64,000 bases of DNA from assembly GCF_017874215.1 (NCBI RefSeq), contig NZ_JAGGLB010000019.1, forward strand, positions 1 to 64,000, read 5' to 3'. Source of the DNA: Paenibacillus eucommiae (GTDB taxonomy: Bacteria; Bacillota; Bacilli; Paenibacillales; NBRC-103111). Position numbers and translations under genes: made by a program. Positions 44,191 through 53,364 of this stretch are shown piece after piece (position 1 is the stretch's first letter; the number at the start of each line of letters is the position of its first letter). Below the pieces are notes generated by a model. It was not told where the DNA came from and made no database searches. It saw only the letters and a program-made list of their open reading frames with translations.

Positions 44191-45777
44191 TTATTCTGTG
44201 GCCACGAGATTCCTGTCTCCAACCTCTACACTGATCTCTATTCTACTTCCATCCCGTATGACGCCTAATGACGCCTTATCGCCAACCTTAGTTGCTTGTA
44301 TCTTGACGATCAGCTCTTCTCTGGATTTCACCTTTTCGCCGTTAATATCCACAATAACGTCATAAGGACGAAGGCCAGCCTTAAATCCAGGACTTCTGCG
44401 CTCAACCGTACCGACAAGCGCTCCTTCGGTGTTTTCCAGCTTCAGCTCAGTTACCCAATCCTTATCAATATTTTGCAGTCCCACTCCTACATAAGGTACT
44501 GGCGTTTTAGGAATGGTTACATTATTTTTAAGATTATCAAGTACCTTCGATATCGTGCTGGTTGGAATGGCAAAGCCAATTCCTTGTGCTTGCACGCTGA
44601 CAGCCGTATTGATTCCTATAACTTCGCCATTCAAATTGAGCAGCGGGCCACCTGAGTTTCCAGGGTTAATGGAGGCGTCAGTTTGCAGCAAATGTTCATA
44701 TTTACGAGTACCCTTGCTGTCCGGGATATCAATCGGACGTTCCTTGGCACTTAACACCCCAACCGTTACCGTATGGTCAAAGCCGTAAGGATTTCCGATA
44801 GCAACGACCCAGTCACCCACGTTAATGTTATCTGCATTGCCAAGTGGAAGAGTCGGAAAATCTTTATCGCCTTCAATTTTCAGTGCTGCCAAGTCAAGAT
44901 CGTAGCTGTTGCCCAAAAGCTTGGCCACGAAGGGCTTATCGTATCCTTCTACAGTTACACGAATTTCATCAGCACCTTCGATTACGTGCTCATTAGTAAG
45001 AATGTATCCGGATTTTTCAAATAGAAAGCCGGTTCCCATCCCAACCTGCTGCAGCTCGCCTTCACCGTTCGGCTGCTGTTCATTCTGAGAGCCGCCTTCA
45101 TCGCCGAAAAATTGACGGAAGAAAGGATCATCCAGGAACGAGCCTCCAGAGCCGTTATTCGTGCCTCCCTTGGATTTTACCAGCGTCTCTATTTTCACAA
45201 TAGCAGGGCCTGCATCGGAAGCAATTTGCGATATGTTATTAGGCCTGTTAATATCTAGACCCACGTTTTGTAAATTTGCGCCATTGCCGTTATTGGATGA
45301 CGCTGCATTATTAGTAGAGGCTTCGACTGAGTTATTGGAAATTAACGGTTGATTTCCGGTGAACAGGTTCATTTTGTCTGCCGAGAACATCAAGGTTGCG
45401 ACAACCAATGCACCTGCCAGAAACGAGATAAACACACTTCGTGAAGATGAGCGTCTTTTCCGGTCATAATCCCATTCTTTAGAGGCCGCAGCCTGGCTTG
45501 AATCCGGATTAAAGCCAAAGGGGCGAAGCGGCTTGGGCGGTGTAACCTCAACACTCGAAGTACCGCTCGAGCCGGATACCGAGGTTGGCCTTGCCGCTGC
45601 ATCTTCCTGAGCCTGCTTGTTTTCTTGAAAAGCCGATTTATAAGGTCCGTAAGAATAATAGTAAGAAGGACGCTCCTGCTTGGGTGCTATTTGTTCGCTG
45701 TCCTGGTTCTCAGGCTCATCCGAACCGTCATGCTGCGGCTTGAAGAAATCCTTGTAATCTTTTTTGTCGTCTTCCAT
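44191..45777 (-). CDS. HtrA/DegP-type membrane-anchored serine protease with PDZ domain
   Basis: A 528-residue protease and probable envelope quality-control enzyme. A long disordered cytoplasmic N-terminus (about 115 residues, Pro/Ser/Gln-rich) precedes one membrane helix (SVFISFLAGALVVATLMF). An Asn/Ser-rich linker leads to a trypsin-like domain with the catalytic triad: His in LTNEHVIEG (about 264), Asp in YDLDLAALKI (about 295) and Ser in NPGNSGGPLL (about 374). A C-terminal PDZ domain (GLRPYDVIVDINGEKV) ends the protein. ATG at 45777 follows GGAGGG at about eight bases; earlier starts lack such a site. Confidence 0.92.
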   Translation of the reverse strand: MEDDKKDYKDFFKPQHDGSDEPENQDSEQIAPKQERPSYYYSYGPYKSAFQENKQAQEDAAARPTSVSGSSGTSSVEVTPPKPLRPFGFNPDSSQAAASKEWDYDRKRRSSSRSVFISFLAGALVVATLMFSADKMNLFTGNQPLISNNSVEASTNNAASSNNGNGANLQNVGLDINRPNNISQIASDAGPAIVKIETLVKSKGGTNNGSGGSFLDDPFFRQFFGDEGGSQNEQQPNGEGELQQVGMGTGFLFEKSGYILTNEHVIEGADEIRVTVEGYDKPFVAKLLGNSYDLDLAALKIEGDKDFPTLPLGNADNINVGDWVVAIGNPYGFDHTVTVGVLSAKERPIDIPDSKGTRKYEHLLQTDASINPGNSGGPLLNLNGEVIGINTAVSVQAQGIGFAIPTSTISKVLDNLKNNVTIPKTPVPYVGVGLQNIDKDWVTELKLENTEGALVGTVERRSPGFKAGLRPYDVIVDINGEKVKSREELIVKIQATKVGDKASLGVIRDGSRIEISVEVGDRNLVATE

Positions 45778-45926
45778 CTGTACTTCCCTCCATTTAATCG
45801 ATAAAGTTATGTCATGCATGCAAGCTATTTACACCTGAAGTGTTTGCTCTTGCTGTTCATATCCCTATCATGCACCCATAACCTTAAACAAACATTAAAA
45901 AACAATAAAATGGAGGTAAATAAACC

Positions 45927-45948
45927 GCATTTTGCATGCATTTTGCAT
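45927..45948. promoter_or_regulatory. Perfect 11-base tandem repeat upstream of the HtrA-type gene
   Basis: GCATTTTGCAT occurs twice without a gap. The period is one helical turn, as in OmpR-family operators. It lies 150 bases upstream of the protease start and directly beyond the yugN stop. Confidence 0.4.
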
Positions 45949-45949
45949 A

Positions 45950-46366
45950 CTAATGCAGCTGCCATTTGCGTTCAACCTCATTCAGCACCTTGACAGCCTC
46001 TTCTACCCAGTGGTCTTCCACCTTGGCATCTGAATCCACAGGGGTTTGGAATTGATCAATTAAAGCCCCCAAGACTTTAGGCTCAGCTTCTTTATCCAAG
46101 CCTTCATTGTAAACATGCTTCAACACAAATGGAGCTCCAATTTCGATAGTCGCATCGGTCGCATCGGAATCTCCATCCAGCCTGCCAGTAATGACCTGAA
46201 AGGGAATGCGCAGCCAAACTTTATGAGCCTCGTCCAAATAACGGTCAAAATAACCATGATCATACTCCCAATTCCCGCCCAAAGTAAATTCGTCTTCATA
46301 CAAATGATCGCGAACAGTATCGAATGGCTCACGTACCTGTTCCAGCTTTGAAGTCAGTGCTATCAT
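45950..46366 (-). CDS. YugN-like family protein
   Basis: A 138-residue soluble protein of the YugN-like family of Bacillota (FDTVRDHLYEDEFTLGGNW, YFDRYLDEAHKVWLRIPF). No enzymatic motif is known to me for the family and its role is unestablished. ATG at 46366 follows AAGGAG at eight to nine bases. It lies between the lia operon and the protease gene on the same strand. Confidence 0.8.
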   Translation of the reverse strand: MIALTSKLEQVREPFDTVRDHLYEDEFTLGGNWEYDHGYFDRYLDEAHKVWLRIPFQVITGRLDGDSDATDATIEIGAPFVLKHVYNEGLDKEAEPKVLGALIDQFQTPVDSDAKVEDHWVEEAVKVLNEVERKWQLH

Positions 46367-46460
46367 TTTCGCCACTCCTTAATTACCCAAGTTAAGCTTA
46401 TATAAAAGCTTTACCTGTAAGATGTGCCAAAAATGATTTTTTATGTATAAGCGGCTTAAG

Positions 46461-47114
46461 TCATTGGACCCAGCCTTTGCGATGTGCATAAATAGCCAAT
46501 TGTGTACGATCCTCAAGCTCGCATTTCATCAGCAAATTGCTGACATGAGTCTTAACTGTCTTAATACTGATGTGCAGCTCGTCAGAAATATCCTTATTGC
46601 TTTTTCCATCCGCAATGAGCATCAGCACTTCCCTCTCTCGCTGCGTCAGCCCCTCCTCATCCGAATGGACGTTGCGCTGTCTTAGTCCTTTCGTTAGAGC
46701 GAGTGAAACCTCCGAATTCATCACAGGCATCCCTTGGCTTGCGCTGTACACAGCCTGGACTAGCTGATCCGACGAAACGGTTTTTAGCACATAGCTGATA
46801 GCACCAGCCTCCACGGCTTCCAGCACCTTTGCCTCCTCCAGAAAACTTGTCAGCATGACAACTTTGACTCCCGGATACTTGGCGCAAATATGCCTTGTCG
46901 CTTCAATTCCATCCATCTGAGGCATCATAAGGTCCATCAAAACAACATCCGGGAGACCTCCGGAAAGTTCCGACTCCAGCTTGCTTAAAGCTTCCTTGCC
47001 ATTAGCTGCTTCAGCTATTACACGCATGCCTGACTCCAATGAAATATAAGTGCGCAGCCCCGCTCTTACCATATCATGGTCATCAACAATCATTATAGTA
47101 ACTTCACTATTCAT
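46461..47114 (-). CDS. liaR: LiaR/VraR-type NarL-family response regulator
   Basis: A 217-residue regulator: receiver with DDHDMVR and phospho-Asp61 in VLMDLMMPQMDG, C-terminal LuxR helix-turn-helix (LTQREREVLMLIADGKSNKD, then ISIKTVKTHVSNLL). LiaR/VraR activates cell-envelope stress genes. ATG at 47114 overlaps the kinase stop by eight bases with GAGG-rich sequence upstream, so the longer in-frame extension is rejected. It is last in the liaF-liaS-liaR order; no liaIH is present. Confidence 0.92.
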   Translation of the reverse strand: MNSEVTIMIVDDHDMVRAGLRTYISLESGMRVIAEAANGKEALSKLESELSGGLPDVVLMDLMMPQMDGIEATRHICAKYPGVKVVMLTSFLEEAKVLEAVEAGAISYVLKTVSSDQLVQAVYSASQGMPVMNSEVSLALTKGLRQRNVHSDEEGLTQREREVLMLIADGKSNKDISDELHISIKTVKTHVSNLLMKCELEDRTQLAIYAHRKGWVQ

Positions 47115-48174
47115 CTTTTCCCTCTTCCTCCCCAGCCTGCTTGCCGAGCGGCAAAACATTTGTAAATTTAGGAATTTGTACTCTAATTCTCGTCCCTGAT
47201 CCAAGCTTGCTGAATATTTCCGCATTCCCACCCAGCTTCTGAGCCCTTTCCCTCATCGTCGATAGACCATGTGAAGCAGATGGAATCTCACTTCTTTCAA
47301 AGCCCAGCCCGTTATCTACAAGCTGCAGCATATATTGATGCTCTCCTTCCTGCAAGGAAAGCCGGATCTGGTCAGCGGATGCATGCTTAACTACATTGGC
47401 CATCCCCTCTTGTATAATAAGAAAAAGCTGATGCTCAATAGCCTCAGAAATTTCTTCCGAAATGACGACCTCCATTTGTCCCTGCAGATCATTTGCCTGG
47501 CAGTATGCAGGGAACCATTTCTCCAGAGCCTCTTCCAATGAATGATTATCCAGCTCTATCGGTCTTAATTGGGATATCAGGCCTCTCATTTGTTTTTGTG
47601 CATGATGCGACATTTGAATCAGATGCTCCATTAAGCTTGCCGCGGCAGCAGCATCCTTACCAATTATTTTGGGCAAAGAGGATGCCGCCATATGAATAGC
47701 GAAGAGCTCCTGACTTACCGTGTCATGAAGATCTCTGGCAAGCCTTCTCCGCTCTTCCATTACAGCTGCTTCTGTTAGCTGCTGATCCTGGATAGCCTCA
47801 GCCTCACCGAGCTTTTGCAGGAGCTGAATCTTCGTCTGCACAGCAGCGGCCATCTTATTGAAGGCATCAAAAAGATCATGAAAGGAATTGACCGGCTCCA
47901 TATCGACCCGGCTGGTGAAATTCCCCTTGGAAAGCTCCAATATAGCCAGATGCAGCTCATCGATTTTACGCTGCCATCTTTTTGTCGCCACATAACCCAT
48001 CACCAGACCTACGACAAGCAAGGCGGCCAGCAAGCCAAACCGAAACGCAGGTCTGCTCAGCTCCGCCCCATAATATTCAAAAGCAATATAGAGCGTGAAT
48101 ACCGTTATCAAGCCCACCGTGAGAAAATATCCCAATAGCTGCCACTTCAAATTGAACATTCGTAATTTATACAT
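47107..48174 (-). CDS. liaS: LiaS/VraS-type sensor histidine kinase
   Basis: A 355-residue kinase with two close membrane helices (about 12-34 and 45-63) and almost no extracellular loop, the intramembrane-sensing layout of LiaS. HAMP follows, then HisKA_3 with RLARDLHDTVSQELFAIH (phospho-His150) and an ATPase domain (VDNGLGF, HGLSTMRERA). In Bacillus LiaF inhibits LiaS until lipid II-cycle antibiotics act. GAGG lies six bases before the ATG. Confidence 0.92.
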   Translation of the reverse strand: MYKLRMFNLKWQLLGYFLTVGLITVFTLYIAFEYYGAELSRPAFRFGLLAALLVVGLVMGYVATKRWQRKIDELHLAILELSKGNFTSRVDMEPVNSFHDLFDAFNKMAAAVQTKIQLLQKLGEAEAIQDQQLTEAAVMEERRRLARDLHDTVSQELFAIHMAASSLPKIIGKDAAAAASLMEHLIQMSHHAQKQMRGLISQLRPIELDNHSLEEALEKWFPAYCQANDLQGQMEVVISEEISEAIEHQLFLIIQEGMANVVKHASADQIRLSLQEGEHQYMLQLVDNGLGFERSEIPSASHGLSTMRERAQKLGGNAEIFSKLGSGTRIRVQIPKFTNVLPLGKQAGEEEGKDE

Positions 48175-48182
48175 AGTTCGCC

Positions 48183-49397
48183 TCAGCCTATTTTTTTGAC
48201 AATAACGTCCCCGATAAACATGCTCGTGGTAAGTACGATCTTCCGCGATGCTTCGTCATACTGGGAAGTCTGCATATTCAAGTGACGCATCATTCCGCTT
48301 TCCCGGCGGTCCATGATTTTCATGTCGCCAATAAAAGAGCTTGAGTTAACCTTTACTTCCACATCCATATCATTGGGGATAAAAATTTTCACGTCGCCTA
48401 TAAAAGCTGAAACTGAAATCTTGGTTTCTCCCATGGGGATGGAAGCCCGTGTTAAATCAATCACTGTATCTCCAATAAATTGCGAGATGGCTAGCGGCTT
48501 TAGCTCCCAGGGCTCTTTCCCTAAATGGACATCCCCAATGAAGCTTGATTTATGCTGCACGCCTTCCGTATGATAATTACTAACAAAATCGTCATAATAC
48601 TTATTCTTCTTTTCATACGGTGGACGAGGCCCGCTACGCGGAGGCGCAGCGTTGGCAGAAGGCTCGTTTGCCGAATTGGCAAACCGGGCTGAATCTGCCG
48701 GCTTGGATACATTAGGCGTACCCCAGGTCTCCTTAATCTTTTCTGCTGCAAATTCTCCATGAATGTCCTTTAACACAGCTTTCTCTTCTTCACTCAACTC
48801 ACGGCGCTCCTCTTCCACATCCCTTGCCGCCGGCTCCCGCTTGGATAGATCCACCTTGTTCGTGCCACAGTGCTGATTGTGCTTGTGCTGATTGTGCTTG
48901 TGATGTTTGCGCTCCTGCCGGTACTGCTCACGCTGCTCTTTATAAGCCTGGCGTTGAGTATCCCATTGCTGGCGCCAGTCGTCCCCGCCTTCGTTATTAC
49001 TTGCTGTATCCTTTTCCCAATCCCAATCTTCTTTCGCAGCTCTCTTCGTTCTGCCAGAAGGCCTCAAAATCATGCTGATCCCAAAAATAATTAACGCTAC
49101 AGGTCCAAGATAACGCAGCATTTCACCGATCGAAAGCTCAGTGAGCTCCAGATTCTTAAGCAGAAATATAACACCAACACAACAAACAATGAGATTCCAT
49201 GCAGCACCGCCCCATTGATACCTGATTTGGTTAATAAATCCCATCAAGCCAAAATAAATGAGAAAAACGGGCCAATATGTTGAAAAAAACGATCCAATAT
49301 CCATGGAAATAACACCCATTTGATTTAACAAGAAAAATAGTCCTCCTGCTATTAAAACTAAACCCCATGATAGCTTTTGAAAAAAGTGAGGGCTCAT
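48183..49397 (-). CDS. liaF: LiaF-like negative regulator with an extended His-rich linker
   Basis: A 404-residue protein. Four membrane helices fill residues 5-112. A long charged linker follows (about 113-290), and then the LiaF C-terminal beta domain with repeated SSFIGD or AFIGD units (SSFIGDVHLG, SQFIGDTVIDL, SAFIGDVKIFIP, SMFIGDVIVKKI). The linker contains a His/Asn/Lys cluster at about residues 165-176 (HHKHNQHKHNQH). Bacillus LiaF is much shorter, so this linker is an addition. GGAGG lies eight bases before the ATG at 49397. It leads the operon, eight bases before liaS. Confidence 0.9.
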   Translation of the reverse strand: MSPHFFQKLSWGLVLIAGGLFFLLNQMGVISMDIGSFFSTYWPVFLIYFGLMGFINQIRYQWGGAAWNLIVCCVGVIFLLKNLELTELSIGEMLRYLGPVALIIFGISMILRPSGRTKRAAKEDWDWEKDTASNNEGGDDWRQQWDTQRQAYKEQREQYRQERKHHKHNQHKHNQHCGTNKVDLSKREPAARDVEEERRELSEEEKAVLKDIHGEFAAEKIKETWGTPNVSKPADSARFANSANEPSANAAPPRSGPRPPYEKKNKYYDDFVSNYHTEGVQHKSSFIGDVHLGKEPWELKPLAISQFIGDTVIDLTRASIPMGETKISVSAFIGDVKIFIPNDMDVEVKVNSSSFIGDMKIMDRRESGMMRHLNMQTSQYDEASRKIVLTTSMFIGDVIVKKIG

Positions 49398-49531
49398 GCT
49401 CCGTTCCTCCATTTGCAGTTCTAATTTGTGTTATCTCCAGTTTATAAGAGTTGTACGTGAAAGGAAAGAGACGAGGGATTGAATTCTTTCTCGGTCTCTA
49501 GACGGAGGAAGCCATTTATAAAATTTGCATT

Positions 49532-49564
49532 AAAAAGAGCCCCGCGAATACATTCATGGGGCTC
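49532..49564 (-). terminator. Terminator downstream of the GH20 gene
   Basis: GAGCCCC (49537-49543) pairs with GGGGCTC (49558-49564); TTTTT follows on the minus strand. It is about 190 bases past the GH20 stop, so a long 3' untranslated stretch is implied. The rest of the 354-base gap 49398-49751 shows nothing else clear. Confidence 0.7.
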
Positions 49565-49751
49565 CCTGCGGAACAAGCTCACAGTCCGGAAGCAGCCGGG
49601 CCGGGAGCTATTCATCTTACACTTTACTCTTGGTAGTCCATAGCCTCCAACAATTGATACCTCCATATTTTCACTGGATCATTCATATTTATGTATCACA
49701 TTGCAAGTCTTCGATTTGCAGCCTGCTGCCAACCATTCACCGATCCGATTA

Positions 49752-51365
49752 TCATACCTTTGACAACATTAAGTTGATACTCTGGATATACTCACCTGCG
49801 GCTGTTTTTCCGGAAGCCCCCGAATCGATCAGAGTATGGAGTACTCCAACACATTCTTCAAGCTTCGCTTTGCTTTGATTCACATTTTGCACATTTTCCA
49901 ATCGGTCTTTATCTTGCACCAGTAAGATGCCTCCGAGAGATTCAAATACATCAAAGTCCCTTGGCGTTTGCAGTCCCAGCACAGCTCTGGTAAGAGCTCG
50001 TCTGTAATCGCTTGTCGCCTCCCTGTCAGAGTAGCCCCAAAGCTTATCGCCAAAAACAAACACAGCACTTGGAAGCGTGCGCCCATAATGATCATTGGGC
50101 TCCCATGCACACATCTCTCCCCCAATAATTAAATGCTTCACCTCATCAGTGCTTTCTGGTCTTGCCTTTGGATGCCAGCTTAATATCTGCTCCTCTTCCA
50201 TATAGAGATCCAAGTAAGTCTCTGGATAATAAGAGTTCACAACATGGAAACCTTCCTCCAAAAAACGCTGCATACTGCATCCTTCCACGGGCCCCCTTCC
50301 CTCCCCGGCAACTCTCCAAAATTGAATACGAATATCTCTCGGAATATTAGGCGAGCTTGAAATATCTATCCCATCGTTCCACATCATCATTTTCTTCCCC
50401 AAACCGGCAACTATATCGTAAATTCTTCTGACAAAGTAATAAAATAGTTCTCTTTTACCTTCTATGTTCTCTTTTCTGGACAGCTCGGCACATACATCAC
50501 AGTCATCCCATGTCGGCCACAATCTTTGCTCCTGATAAACGTCAGTAAATTCAATTTCATCCGTACCGATATGAATATACTCCCCCGGGAAAATCTCAGC
50601 TATCTCTTTGATTAAGTTTCCCAAGATCTCATATGTTTTTTCACTGCCCACACACATGGTCCAATTGCTTGGTTCGACATTCCTGGTCTTGCATTTCAAA
50701 TCCTCAAGCTTATCTATTATAAATAATCCATGTGCCGGCATTTCTATTTCAGGAATAATCTGGAGTCCGAAGAAATCTGCATACTCGATAATTTCCTTCA
50801 GTTGGTCTTTGGTATATTGCTGCATCGGAGTTTCATTCAATTCTGGATACACGTCTGTCTTCACAGGATTATGTTCGGTTTCGAGCAGATGAAGACGCAA
50901 AGTATTGTATTTTGCTTTTGCCATTTGTACGATGATTGTTTTAATATCTTCAAGAGGTAAATATTTTCTTCCCAGATCAATCATGACTCCTCTGTATTCT
51001 CCGTCGGGATAATCCGTTATTTTACACGCTTTCAGATAAAAACCATTATCATCCTGTTCAATTAATCCACACAAAGAGATAGCAGCATTTCTTGCACCCA
51101 GCTCATCGCCATATGTTAATACAACCTTGCCTTTACAGAACTCAATACGATACGCTTCTTTTATATGGAATGCATCGCTGGAAAGCACAAATTCAATAAC
51201 AGGATCGAGACCATTCGAAAAAGAAATATTAATTTCAGAGGTCAAACTATTAAGCACCTGAAGGGCCATCTCGCCATAATCATCCCCTGCCAGCACAACC
51301 ATCTCACTGTGTAGATAAAATTTATCATCAAAATATTCAATTTGTTTAGGTGTTGGTAATAACAT
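49752..51365 (-). CDS. GH20 beta-N-acetylhexosaminidase-like enzyme
   Basis: A 537-residue glycosidase. The N-terminal 120 residues form the GH20b alpha/beta domain; the TIM-barrel starts at YRGVMIDLGRKYLP. The catalytic Asp-Glu pair is in YIHIGTDEIEF (about residues 269-270), and IPEIEMPAHG and the tryptophans in CAWEPND fit the family. It probably releases terminal GlcNAc or GalNAc. No signal peptide is present, so it would act inside the cell on imported chitooligosaccharides or glycans. A cre-like site lies 134 bases upstream. Confidence 0.88.
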   Translation of the reverse strand: MLLPTPKQIEYFDDKFYLHSEMVVLAGDDYGEMALQVLNSLTSEINISFSNGLDPVIEFVLSSDAFHIKEAYRIEFCKGKVVLTYGDELGARNAAISLCGLIEQDDNGFYLKACKITDYPDGEYRGVMIDLGRKYLPLEDIKTIIVQMAKAKYNTLRLHLLETEHNPVKTDVYPELNETPMQQYTKDQLKEIIEYADFFGLQIIPEIEMPAHGLFIIDKLEDLKCKTRNVEPSNWTMCVGSEKTYEILGNLIKEIAEIFPGEYIHIGTDEIEFTDVYQEQRLWPTWDDCDVCAELSRKENIEGKRELFYYFVRRIYDIVAGLGKKMMMWNDGIDISSSPNIPRDIRIQFWRVAGEGRGPVEGCSMQRFLEEGFHVVNSYYPETYLDLYMEEEQILSWHPKARPESTDEVKHLIIGGEMCAWEPNDHYGRTLPSAVFVFGDKLWGYSDREATSDYRRALTRAVLGLQTPRDFDVFESLGGILLVQDKDRLENVQNVNQSKAKLEECVGVLHTLIDSGASGKTAAGEYIQSINLMLSKV

Positions 51366-51498
51366 AAGTTATCTTTTCCTCCCATTTATACAAATAGCCT
51401 TTCGGACGAATCGCGGAATTTCTTAGTTTTTCTTTTTCTTCTCCCCTCCTATTGAATGACAGAGTTCTAAGTGTCACGGTAGTTGTGAAAGCGTGCTA

Positions 51499-51512
51499 TG
51501 AAAGCGCTCTCC
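51499..51512. promoter_or_regulatory. cre-like catabolite-control site upstream of the GH20 gene
   Basis: TGAAAGCGCTCTCC fits the CcpA consensus TGWAARCGYTWNCW at 12 of 14 positions. A related TGAAAGCG lies 14 bases away at 51485. The position upstream of a glycosidase gene is sensible for carbon repression. Confidence 0.4.
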
Positions 51513-51654
51513 ATCTGTCTTGCTCCCAAGTTTATTTCGATTCGGTATGGGGTTCAATATGTGGTTTGCCGCGAAGTATGCAGAAATTCAACTCAATTGT
51601 CCTTAGAGCATTTTTTACATATTTATGTAAGTGTTACATATTTGCCGCAGGGTA

Positions 51655-51935
51655 CTAACGCCTTGTGGATCCTTTGATGAGCGTGTTTGTGACTTGGGTG
51701 CGTTGCGGAGGGAATGGCTGTGGATACAATTGCGCACTTTCATACGAACACCAAGGTCAAACGAACATCCAACGAGGTTTTTTCTCTTGTCGGAGGAGAT
51801 TTCCTAGCAATTAAGACCTAGGGATGAAGAGAGCTAAGAGGACCTGCTACTTTAACGATGTTTTTCATCGTTAAAAGCACAGGCCCTCTCCGTAATCTTA
51901 CTTTAACGATGAAAAACATCGTTAAGTGCTTTACT
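51655..51935 (+). repeat. Dispersed repeat, two-hairpin short copy (E)
   Basis: Head ACGCCTTGTGGATCC and GTGCGTTGCGGAGGGAA. The nested inverted-repeat part is missing. GGAGATTTCCTAGC and two perfect hairpins at about 51850-51875 and 51900-51927 follow; the tail is absent. As in copy C the second hairpin ends GTTAAGTG. Confidence 0.8.
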
Positions 51936-51948
51936 GTTAGTTCAACGA

Positions 51949-51985
51949 GAACGACGCCTTGCGGCGTCCTGAGATGAGCGTTGAT
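51949..51985 (+). repeat. Isolated head hairpin of the repeat family
   Basis: GACGCC-TTGC-GGCGTC followed by CTGAGATGAGCGTTG, matching the very start of the repeat heads and the hairpin after trhO. It lies immediately downstream of copy E and 30 bases from the SGNH hydrolase stop, so it may double as that gene's 3' hairpin. Confidence 0.6.
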
Positions 51986-52014
51986 ATAATAACAATGAAA
52001 CATTTGTGGATAAA

Positions 52015-52650
52015 TTAACTAAGCTGTTCTTTAATGGCTGCCCGAATGGCAGGAACTATCAAAGAGTGGCCCTTCGTATTTAAATGACATCCGTCTTCAT
52101 CAGCTGTAAATTGCTCGAAAAAAACCTGATCGTCCCAATCTGTCCCATTCCCGGTAATGGAATTAATATCAACAAAGCCCGTCTGCAGCTCATTACTCAG
52201 CTTCTCAACAATATGACAGTATTCGAGTAACCTACTCTGGTTCACATCGGTGTCCGCCACATTCATGTAAGTCGCCACAAAAGGCGGGGTCATTAAAATA
52301 ACTGATGGTGCTTCTGCCGGGGCTGCTTGAATACTGCCGTTATCCCGAATCTTTTGAACGATTTGTCTCAGATTGGTCTCATAGGCTGCAAGCGATACAT
52401 CAGGCTCAGTCTTACCTTTATATACGGCGTGATCATTAGTCCCGAGCATGATAGTGACAAGGCCTGGATGATATTGAAGACATTTATTATCCAGATGTGC
52501 CAATAGATCCGATGTTTTCCAGCCGCCAACTCCGCTATTGATCATTTCCGTGAAGGGAAACTCTTCCTGCAGCTCCTGTAAAAATTCAAAATATACCTTA
52601 ACTCCTGCCCGAAAAGCCGTTATAGAATCCCCTAATGCCACATATTTCAT
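52015..52650 (-). CDS. SGNH/GDSL-family hydrolase
   Basis: A 211-residue esterase/lipase-type hydrolase. Block I GDSIT carries the nucleophile Ser, block II the Gly in GVGGWKT, block III GTND carries the Asn, and block V DGCHLN carries the Asp-His pair. There is no signal peptide, so it is cytoplasmic. Members deacetylate or de-esterify carbohydrates or lipids; the substrate is unknown. It lies near a GH20 gene, but repeat copy E separates them. Confidence 0.88.
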   Translation of the reverse strand: MKYVALGDSITAFRAGVKVYFEFLQELQEEFPFTEMINSGVGGWKTSDLLAHLDNKCLQYHPGLVTIMLGTNDHAVYKGKTEPDVSLAAYETNLRQIVQKIRDNGSIQAAPAEAPSVILMTPPFVATYMNVADTDVNQSRLLEYCHIVEKLSNELQTGFVDINSITGNGTDWDDQVFFEQFTADEDGCHLNTKGHSLIVPAIRAAIKEQLS

Positions 52651-52775
52651 CTAAATCAACCTTTCAACCCTAATGAATGCCTGTATCCTTTCGGCCAAAA
52701 AGACCCGCGGTCACTCATTCAGTTATAATATGGTATTACCAATTTAATATTATTTTAGCACGTTCCTTATAGATG

Positions 52776-53147
52776 TCAATATAACGCTTCCATATGTATA
52801 GGGATTATCATCTCATCCCCAGGTTTAGATTCACTCAGCAGCCACCGGGCATGACTGATCTCTTGCCGAATCCTCTTTACTTGTTCCATGGGCTTCTTCA
52901 CATGATGCATATATTCAAGAGCAAGCTGATGAGCAGACTTTTTGCTGGAGAAAACCCTGCGTAAGGGCGACATCGTTTGATAAGCACGCTCTTCTTTTAA
53001 TCTCTTTATTTCATATCGTTCAACAACCCGCTCAATCTCGGCAGCCTGCTGCTCCTTGCGCGAAATATAAGCCTCCAGAAAAGGATAAATGTCCGCCGCT
53101 TTTTTGCTTTGTTTGTGATAGTTTTCTTCTGAAATTAGCGAGTTCAT
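52776..53147 (-). CDS. Small helical protein of unknown function
   Basis: A 123-residue, highly charged and mainly helical protein (EAYISRKEQQAAEIERVVER, then VKKPMEQVKRIRQEISHARW), with coiled-coil potential and no membrane segment. I do not recognise a family. ATG at 53147 follows GGAGGAGG at eight bases, so it is very likely expressed. It stands alone between the SGNH hydrolase and the SASP-like gene. Confidence 0.65.
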   Translation of the reverse strand: MNSLISEENYHKQSKKAADIYPFLEAYISRKEQQAAEIERVVERYEIKRLKEERAYQTMSPLRRVFSSKKSAHQLALEYMHHVKKPMEQVKRIRQEISHARWLLSESKPGDEMIIPIHMEALY

Positions 53148-53292
53148 TATGAAAGCCTCCTCCAATGCTCATGTTAGTAATTATGACGTAATTTCTTCAT
53201 TTTACACTGAAAAGTATTTTTTGAGAATATATTTCTAAAAAAACAAGAATAAATCACATATTTCCTCATTTAAACGTGAACTAAGTTAACAT

Positions 53293-53329
53293 AAAAAAAA
53301 GAAAACAGAGAGGAATCCTCTTTGTTTTC
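53293..53329 (-). terminator. Terminator of the SASP-like gene
   Basis: GAAAACAGAGAGGA pairs with TCCTCTTTGTTTTC; a T8 run follows on the minus strand. Confidence 0.85.
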
Positions 53330-53364
53330 TTATCTTCAACGACTAAAGCCAATATTTGATTATT

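Noticed and set aside
52776-53147. Phage or plasmid gene because of unknown function
   Set aside because: Strong host-like ribosome site, no phage neighbours, and typical base composition; kept as a plain unknown.
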